From Caballeronia temeraria (GTDB lineage: Bacteria; Pseudomonadota; Gammaproteobacteria; Burkholderiales; Burkholderiaceae): a stretch of DNA of 64,000 nt. Location of the stretch: the NCBI RefSeq assembly GCF_001544795.2, contig NZ_FCOI02000025.1, positions 1 through 64,000 of the forward strand. Reading direction: 5' to 3'. The notes under the pieces were generated by a model, which did not search any database, was not told the DNA's origin, and worked only from the letters and a program-made list of their open reading frames with translations. Shown here one piece after another: positions 59,126 through 64,000 of this stretch. The position numbers were made by a program, and so were the translations under genes. The first letter of the stretch is position 1. Each line of letters opens with the position of its first letter.

Positions 59126-60577
59126 ATGAAGACAATTTCGATGCTCATCAACGGAGCGCATGTCGGCGCAAGTAATGGCGCGACATTCCAGCGCTCTAAC
59201 CCTTTGGATCGGGACGTGGCAAGCGTGGCCCCTGCATGTACGCTCGACGACGTTCGTGACGCAGTGGATTCAGCTGCGGCCGCGTTCGCTCAATGGTCTC
59301 AGCTGGGCCCGACGCAACGTCGCTCTTATCTCCTTGGCGCCGCGCAAGCGCTCGAAGCAAGGGCGAATGCGTTTGCTTCCGCGATGGCGGCCGAAACGGG
59401 CGCTTCGCGCATCTGGGCTGACTTCAACGTGCGGTTGGCCGCTGATGGCCTGCGTGACGCAGCGTCACTGACCACGCAGATTTCAGGCGAAATCATTCCG
59501 TCCGACGTACCCGGCAGCCTGGCCATGGCGGTTCGGCAACCGGCAGGCGTATGCCTCGGGATTGCGCCATGGAATGCGCCTGTCATCCTTGGAGTCCGTG
59601 CGGTTGCCCTTCCACTCGCCTGCGGTAACACGGTGGTACTGAAGGGCTCGGAAATCTGCCCGGCGACGCACGCGCTCATTGCGGACGCCTTCATGGATGC
59701 AGGGTTGCCTGCAGGCGTCGTCAACTTCGTGACCAACGCGCCTGCCGATGCAGGTCCGGTTGTCGAGGCGCTGATTTCGCATCCGGCTATCCGACGTGTC
59801 AATTTCACGGGCTCAACAAAGGTCGGAAGAATCATCGCAGAAAGCTGCGCACGGCATCTCAAGCCGTCCGTTCTCGAATTAGGCGGAAAGGCTCCGCTGA
59901 TCGTGCTCGACGACGCCGACATAGCGGCAGCGATCGATGCTGCGGCTTTCGGTGCCTTCGCCAATTCAGGACAAATCTGCATGTCCACCGAGCGCATCAT
60001 CGTGGATCGCGCGATCGCCGATGAGTTTGTCCTGCAACTTGGTGACAAGGCTAAAGCGCTGCCGCTCGGCGACCCGCGAAAGGGGCCGGCCGTCCTGGGC
60101 TCCGTTGTCGATATGGCGACGGTTCAACGCTGCAACGCCTTGATTGATGACGCCTTGCTCAAAGGCGCGACCTTGGTCTGCGGAGGACGAGCAGACAGCA
60201 CGCTTATGCCTGCAACGCTCGTCGACAACGTCGGGCCGAACATGCGGATCTACAACGAAGAAACGTTTGGCCCTGTCAAGGCAATCGTACGCGTTGACGG
60301 CGAAGAAGAAGCGATCCGATGCGCTAACGATAACGAATACGGTCTTGCTGCGGCCGTGTTCAGTCGCGATGTCGCGCGCGCGATGCGGGTAGCCAGGCGC
60401 ATCCAATCTGGAATTTGCCATGTCAACGGACCGACCGTCCACGACGAAGCGCAGATGCCCTTTGGAGGCGTCAAGGGTAGTGGCTTTGGCCACTTCGGCG
60501 GACAGGCAGGCATTGCCGCTTTTACTGACTTGCGCTGGGTCACAGTGCAAACGTCGCCGCGACACTATCCGTTTTGA
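59126..60577 (+). CDS. Aromatic (benzaldehyde-type) aldehyde dehydrogenase
   Basis: The 483-aa NAD(P)-dependent enzyme has the general-base motif VLELGGKAPLIVLDD near residue 250, the catalytic Cys in GQICMSTERIIVD near residue 288, and GVKGSGFGHFGG at the end. The CMSTERIIV form is typical of salicylaldehyde, vanillin and benzaldehyde dehydrogenases. It starts 37 bp after mdlC and would oxidise the benzaldehyde product to benzoate. GGCGGAG precedes the ATG at 59126. Confidence 0.88.
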   Translation: MKTISMLINGAHVGASNGATFQRSNPLDRDVASVAPACTLDDVRDAVDSAAAAFAQWSQLGPTQRRSYLLGAAQALEARANAFASAMAAETGASRIWADFNVRLAADGLRDAASLTTQISGEIIPSDVPGSLAMAVRQPAGVCLGIAPWNAPVILGVRAVALPLACGNTVVLKGSEICPATHALIADAFMDAGLPAGVVNFVTNAPADAGPVVEALISHPAIRRVNFTGSTKVGRIIAESCARHLKPSVLELGGKAPLIVLDDADIAAAIDAAAFGAFANSGQICMSTERIIVDRAIADEFVLQLGDKAKALPLGDPRKGPAVLGSVVDMATVQRCNALIDDALLKGATLVCGGRADSTLMPATLVDNVGPNMRIYNEETFGPVKAIVRVDGEEEAIRCANDNEYGLAAAVFSRDVARAMRVARRIQSGICHVNGPTVHDEAQMPFGGVKGSGFGHFGGQAGIAAFTDLRWVTVQTSPRHYPF

Positions 60578-60642
60578 ATTTCACCCGGGTCAGCCTTGCA
60601 GCTTACACAGCAACCTTAGGTTAGACCGCAGCCGCGGTCGAT

Positions 60643-61587
60643 ATGTCAATTATGGAAATAGCCGTACTCGGTGCAGGAGCGATGGGATCGTTGTTCGGCG
60701 GTCGCCTCGCGGAAGCCGGTCATTCAGTAACGCTGATCGACATCAATCAACCGCATCTCGACGCTATCGATGCGAACGGCCTCCGCTTGGAGATAGATGG
60801 CGATACTCGAGCCATCAAAAACATCGCCGCGATGCAACCCGGGGCTGCGGATAAGTCGCCTCACGTGCTGTTGGTCTTCACGAAGTCGATGCATACCCGC
60901 GCGGCCCTGTCGGGCATCGAGCATCTGCTCGGCGAGACCACCGCCGTACTCACGCTGCAGAACGGACTTGGAAACGTCGAAGCGATTCGAGACTTCGTGC
61001 CGCTCTCAAACGTGCTTGTTGGCGTTACCACGTGGCCGGCGGACCTCGTCGGGCCTGGTTCGGTGAGCAGTCACGGCGAAGGGACAATTCGGATGATGAG
61101 TGCCGACGGTGAACGCACTCCCAAAGTCAATGCCGTCGCCGAGGCTCTCAATTCCGCCGGACTGAATTGTCAGATCGACGACAACGTCTGGGCGGCTATC
61201 TGGGAAAAGGTGGCATTCAATGCTGCGCTCAACAGCATCTGTGCGGTCACTGGAACGACGGTGGACCAGCTTGGACTGCTGGAGGACAGCAAGAGCCTGG
61301 CGCTGGCCGTTGCCGCCGAGGTCGTCTCAGTGGCGAATGCCAGCGGCGTTTCCGCGGATCTGAACGTGTGCTCGGCAAACATCGTTCACGCGATCGAACA
61401 GCACAAGGGGCACAAGCCGTCGATGCTGCAAGACGTTCTAGCCCGGCGAAAGACAGAGATCGAAGGCATCAACGGCGCAGTCGTCGAAGTGGCCCGCAAA
61501 CTTAACGTTTCTGTTCCGCACACCGAGACGTTGGCGAAACTCGTCAAGCTTATCGACGCGCGAAACGCACCAGCCGTTGCGAAGTAG
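60643..61587 (+). CDS. Ketopantoate-reductase-family dehydrogenase (possible D-mandelate dehydrogenase)
   Basis: The 314-aa protein has an N-terminal NAD(P) fold (GAGAMGSLFGG, residues 10-20) and the C-terminal helical domain with Lys189 (WEKVAFNAALNSICAV) and Glu in RKTEIEGINGAVV, the 2-dehydropantoate reductase catalytic set. True PanE sits in biosynthetic contexts. Within this mandelate operon a different role is likely: the NAD-linked D-mandelate dehydrogenases of enterococci belong to this same family. It could convert (R)-mandelate to benzoylformate. ATG at 60643 or 60652. Confidence 0.88.
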   Translation: MSIMEIAVLGAGAMGSLFGGRLAEAGHSVTLIDINQPHLDAIDANGLRLEIDGDTRAIKNIAAMQPGAADKSPHVLLVFTKSMHTRAALSGIEHLLGETTAVLTLQNGLGNVEAIRDFVPLSNVLVGVTTWPADLVGPGSVSSHGEGTIRMMSADGERTPKVNAVAEALNSAGLNCQIDDNVWAAIWEKVAFNAALNSICAVTGTTVDQLGLLEDSKSLALAVAAEVVSVANASGVSADLNVCSANIVHAIEQHKGHKPSMLQDVLARRKTEIEGINGAVVEVARKLNVSVPHTETLAKLVKLIDARNAPAVAK

Positions 61588-61686
61588 ATTGCCGCGGGCA
61601 CTCCGACACAGAACAACAAACGTCCGCGTTCATGCATCAAAAGACGCGTCGATCGACTCGGCGCTGCGTACCTAGGAGACATCGCC

Positions 61687-61779
61687 ATGAAGATATGTTT
61701 TGCCATGCTCCCGCGCGACGTCGCGGACCCTGTTGCAATCGACAGACCGTCGAACGTGTGCGCGGAGGTGGAGCAATGA
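61687..61779 (+). CDS. Putative 30-aa leader ORF coupled to the MFS gene
   Basis: The ORF has AGGAGA about 8 bp before its ATG, encodes MKICFAMLPRDVADPVAIDR and ten more residues, and its TGA overlaps the MFS start (ATGA). The sequence is not similar to anything I know. It may be a translated leader that aids translation of the transporter. Confidence 0.35.
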   Translation: MKICFAMLPRDVADPVAIDRPSNVCAEVEQ

Positions 61780-63152
61780 ATTCGCAGACCTTCAGCGCTT
61801 CGAAGACTGCTGACATTGGCAGTCTTCTCGACGACGGACCCTTTACGCTCATTCAGAAGTTCGTCGTCTGTCTGGCCGCACTGTCCATCATCATGGACGG
61901 CTTCGATGGCCAACTCATCGGTTACGCCATTCCCACCATCATCAAAGAGTGGGGCATAACACGCAATGCGTTCGCGCCGGCCGTGGCGGCAGGTCTGGTT
62001 GGCATGGGCGTCGGAAGCGCTTGCGCTGGCTTGTTCGCCGACAGATTCGGCCGGCGCTGGGCGCTCATCGGTAGCGTCGTGGTGTTCGGCGCTGCAACCT
62101 GCGCCATCGGGCTTGCCCAAGACATACCGATGATTGCCGCGCTTCGGTTTATCGCGGGCCTAGGCATCGGCGGAGCGCTTCCGAGTGCCACGACGATGAC
62201 CGCAGAGTTCACCCCGGCACGCCGCCGCACGCTTGCCGTCACCTCTACCATCGTTTGCGTGCCGCTCGGGGGCATGCTTGCCGGGTTCTTCGCCGGTGCC
62301 GTCTTGCCGACCTTCGGGTGGCGTGGCTTGTTTTTCATCGGTGGCACGATCCCCTTGGCCCTTGGCATTCTGCTGTTTTTCTTGTTTCCGGAGTCTCCCC
62401 GCTTTCTCGCTCGCAAAGAACAGCGCTGGACCGAGCTGCGCGCGCTCCTCGCGAAAATGTCGCGGCCGACTGGTGCACAGACGATTTTCGTTGACGCCGC
62501 CGAGCAAAGGCTCGAGCAACGCGACGGCTTCGGATCGCTTTTTGAGCCGGGTCAGCGACGCAACAGCATTGCTATCTGGGGCGCGTTCTTCATGTGCCTG
62601 CTCGCGGTCTATGCCGCCTTTAGCTGGCTGCCGACCATGCTCGCATCGGAAGGCCTTCCCGTGGCACTCGCGGGTTCGGGCCTGACCGCATACAACCTGG
62701 GCGGCGTCTTTGGAGCCCTCATCTGCGCGTTGGCCATCACGCGTTTTGGTTCGCGTTGGCCGCTCCTGGTCTGCTGTGCAGGAGGATGTGCGAGCGCCTT
62801 TTTCCTACGAGGCGTTGACGTGGCAAGTCACGCGAGTCTTTTGGTTATCGGTCTGGGCGTCCACGGTCTCTTTGTGAACGCAGTTCAGTCGACGATGTAC
62901 GCCTTGTGTGCGTATGTCTATCCGACCCGCGTGAGAGCAACCGGCCTCGCTTCGGCGCTCGCGTTTGGACGACTCGGCGCGATTCTCAGCGCATTCGCTG
63001 GCGCTGTCGTCATCACAGTGGGCGGAGCGTCGCTTTATCTCGCGATGCTCGGAGTCGCCATGCTGTTGGTACTGATTTCGCTGTCGGCAGTCAAAAACCA
63101 TATCCCGGCGCTGCGTCAGAAGCGCCTGGTCACTCAGGTCGTCACTGAGTAA
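61776..63152 (+). CDS. MFS aromatic acid:H+ symporter (AAHS family)
   Basis: The 458-aa twelve-helix importer starts with a cytoplasmic tail, then LAALSIIMDGFDGQLIGYAIPTI, the AAHS motif DGxD in helix 1 that binds aromatic acids. GLFADRFGRRWALIGSVVVFG (motif A) and PESPRFLARKEQ follow. PcaK and BenK are relatives. Its place in the cluster suggests mandelate or benzoylformate import. GGAGGTGGAG precedes the ATG at 61776. Confidence 0.9.
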   Translation: MNSQTFSASKTADIGSLLDDGPFTLIQKFVVCLAALSIIMDGFDGQLIGYAIPTIIKEWGITRNAFAPAVAAGLVGMGVGSACAGLFADRFGRRWALIGSVVVFGAATCAIGLAQDIPMIAALRFIAGLGIGGALPSATTMTAEFTPARRRTLAVTSTIVCVPLGGMLAGFFAGAVLPTFGWRGLFFIGGTIPLALGILLFFLFPESPRFLARKEQRWTELRALLAKMSRPTGAQTIFVDAAEQRLEQRDGFGSLFEPGQRRNSIAIWGAFFMCLLAVYAAFSWLPTMLASEGLPVALAGSGLTAYNLGGVFGALICALAITRFGSRWPLLVCCAGGCASAFFLRGVDVASHASLLVIGLGVHGLFVNAVQSTMYALCAYVYPTRVRATGLASALAFGRLGAILSAFAGAVVITVGGASLYLAMLGVAMLLVLISLSAVKNHIPALRQKRLVTQVVTE

Positions 63153-63334
63153 GGCGGGAACGGCGACCGGGATGGGCGGCCCTTTCTAGCCGCGCGTACC
63201 GGTCGCAATTCCCGCGGCGTCAGGACGGCGCGATCACGATCTGATTCTCGCAATAAGTCGATGTGCTGCTACCGATCAAACTGCGGTTGGTCTTCGGCTC
63301 GGGTCGGTGCTCGACGGTCCGTGAGGAGCGGTAA

Positions 63335-63424
63335 ATGAGCTTGCTTTCTTTCCCTCCTTTCCAGTTCAGTCACGCGAGACGCAAATATGACAAGAGCATT
63401 TCCCGGCATCTTCTCCGTCAGTGA
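63335..63424 (+). CDS. Putative 29-aa upstream ORF overlapping mdlB
   Basis: GAGGAG stands 9 bp before an ATG that opens a 29-codon frame. It crosses the mdlB start in another frame and ends at 63424. mdlB itself has only a weak ribosome-binding site, so translation of this short frame could affect mdlB expression. The peptide (MSLLSFPPFQFSHARRK...) is not recognised. Confidence 0.3.
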   Translation: MSLLSFPPFQFSHARRKYDKSISRHLLRQ

Positions 63425-64000
63425 TTATCGTTGCGAGGCTCAGCGGCGGTTGCCAAGGATGGTGTTCGACTATCTCGAAGGCGGGGCTGACGACGAGTCC
63501 GGCCTGAAGCACAATCGTGCGGCCTTTGACCGATGGGAATTGCGTCCCCGGCGTCTCATCGATGTGAGCAAGCGGGTGCAGGCTACCGAGCTTCTCGGAA
63601 GACAAATTTCGTCGCCGCTTGTAATTGCGCCGACAGGTCTCAATAGTGCGTTCTGGCCCAATGGAGATCTTGCGCTTGCACGCGCCGCGAGCAAAGCTGG
63701 CATTCCGTTCGCGCTCTCTACCGCGTCGAATATGTCGATCGAAGAGGTATCAAGAGGCGCGGACGGAGACTTGTGGTTTCAGTTATACGTGGTACATCGG
63801 AATTTGGCCAAGAGCCTGGTCAACCGGGCGCGAGCGGCTGGCTATTCAACGTTGGTCCTGACCACGGACGTTGCGGTGAATGGATTCCGGCAGCGTGATC
63901 TGCGAAATGGGTTCGCCATGCCATTCAAGATCACTCCACGAGGCGCTCTCGATGGCATTTCACATCCCCGTTGGCTCTGGTCTTACCTCACAAACGGGTT
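63387..64000 (+). CDS. mdlB: (S)-mandelate dehydrogenase, FMN-dependent (partial, runs off window)
   Basis: The first 204 codons are present; the gene continues past the window end. It is a flavoprotein of the alpha-hydroxyacid oxidase/dehydrogenase family, which oxidises (S)-mandelate to benzoylformate at the membrane. MVFDYLEGGADDESGLKHNR, LVIAPTGLNSAFWPNGDLAL, STASNMSIEEVSRG, WFQLYVVHRNLAKSLV and LVLTTDVAVNGFRQRDLRNG closely follow Pseudomonas MdlB as I remember it. Lactate dehydrogenase LldD is the main alternative, but the sequence and cluster favour mandelate. The FMN His/Arg pair lies beyond the window. The 234-bp gap before it may carry a separate promoter. Confidence 0.88.
   Translation, partial: MTRAFPGIFSVSDYRCEAQRRLPRMVFDYLEGGADDESGLKHNRAAFDRWELRPRRLIDVSKRVQATELLGRQISSPLVIAPTGLNSAFWPNGDLALARAASKAGIPFALSTASNMSIEEVSRGADGDLWFQLYVVHRNLAKSLVNRARAAGYSTLVLTTDVAVNGFRQRDLRNGFAMPFKITPRGALDGISHPRWLWSYLTNG

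Noticed and set aside
1-64000. tRNA, rRNA, CRISPR arrays, phage genes or intact transposases
   Set aside because: None seen by reading. A tRNA or covariance-model scan was not possible, so small RNAs could be missed.

Overview
The window is GC-rich DNA with dense, short-spaced operons, many LysR, TetR and GntR regulators and Burkholderia-type families (trimeric porin, YtfQ-type sugar ABC importer, small DUF6723/DUF6726-like proteins). This points to a Burkholderiaceae member of the Caballeronia/Paraburkholderia group. No rRNA, tRNA, ribosomal or replication genes are visible. The content is catabolic, sensory and accessory, as expected for a second chromosome or megaplasmid; that placement is inference.

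Layout. 0-2.7 kb: possible IS-end repeats, a LysR gene and a DUF2235 (Tle1-like) hydrolase. 2.7-8.8 kb: an aspartate-use operon (dicarboxylate symporter, tandem Asp/Glu racemase, aspartase) with LysR and TetR genes upstream. 9-11.3 kb: a headless LysR remnant, a NUDIX hydrolase and a 2-haloacid dehalogenase. 11.4-14.7 kb: a DyP peroxidase/encapsulin nanocompartment, a cysteine-free DksA-like protein and YghU. 14.9-19.5 kb: a GT87 membrane glycosyltransferase, an MHS transporter relic, a glycoside-hydrolase lipoprotein and another lipoprotein. 19.6-29.1 kb: an orphan histidine kinase; a FadR-type regulator with a transporter and D-lactate dehydrogenase; a two-component system coupled to a Tat lipoprotein phosphatase lacking its catalytic Cys; and a divergent orphan response regulator. 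29.1-30.8 kb: a four-gene operon ending in a lone flgH. 31-36.5 kb: ytfQRT-yjfF sugar importer plus a GntR regulator. 36.5-37.8 kb: an orphan Hcp/STM2901/DUF1493 module. 38-50 kb: PhyH dioxygenase, a MASE1-like membrane protein, porin, membrane PQQ dehydrogenase, LysR/EamA pair, a GAF-PAS-PAS-AGDEF cyclase, and a small gene behind a perfect FNR box.

From about 50.6 kb the DNA looks accessory: two truncated genes meet at a junction, followed by hydrolases (one frameshifted) and a TetR/NTF2/MFS unit with three copies of one 18-bp operator. From 56.2 kb to the end lies a mandelate-catabolism cluster: LysR regulator, benzoylformate decarboxylase, aromatic aldehyde dehydrogenase, a ketopantoate-reductase-family dehydrogenase, an aromatic-acid MFS importer and an (S)-mandelate dehydrogenase cut by the window edge. 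Together these would import mandelate and oxidise both enantiomers to benzoylformate, then benzaldehyde, then benzoate.

All family calls come from reading motifs; no database search was run.
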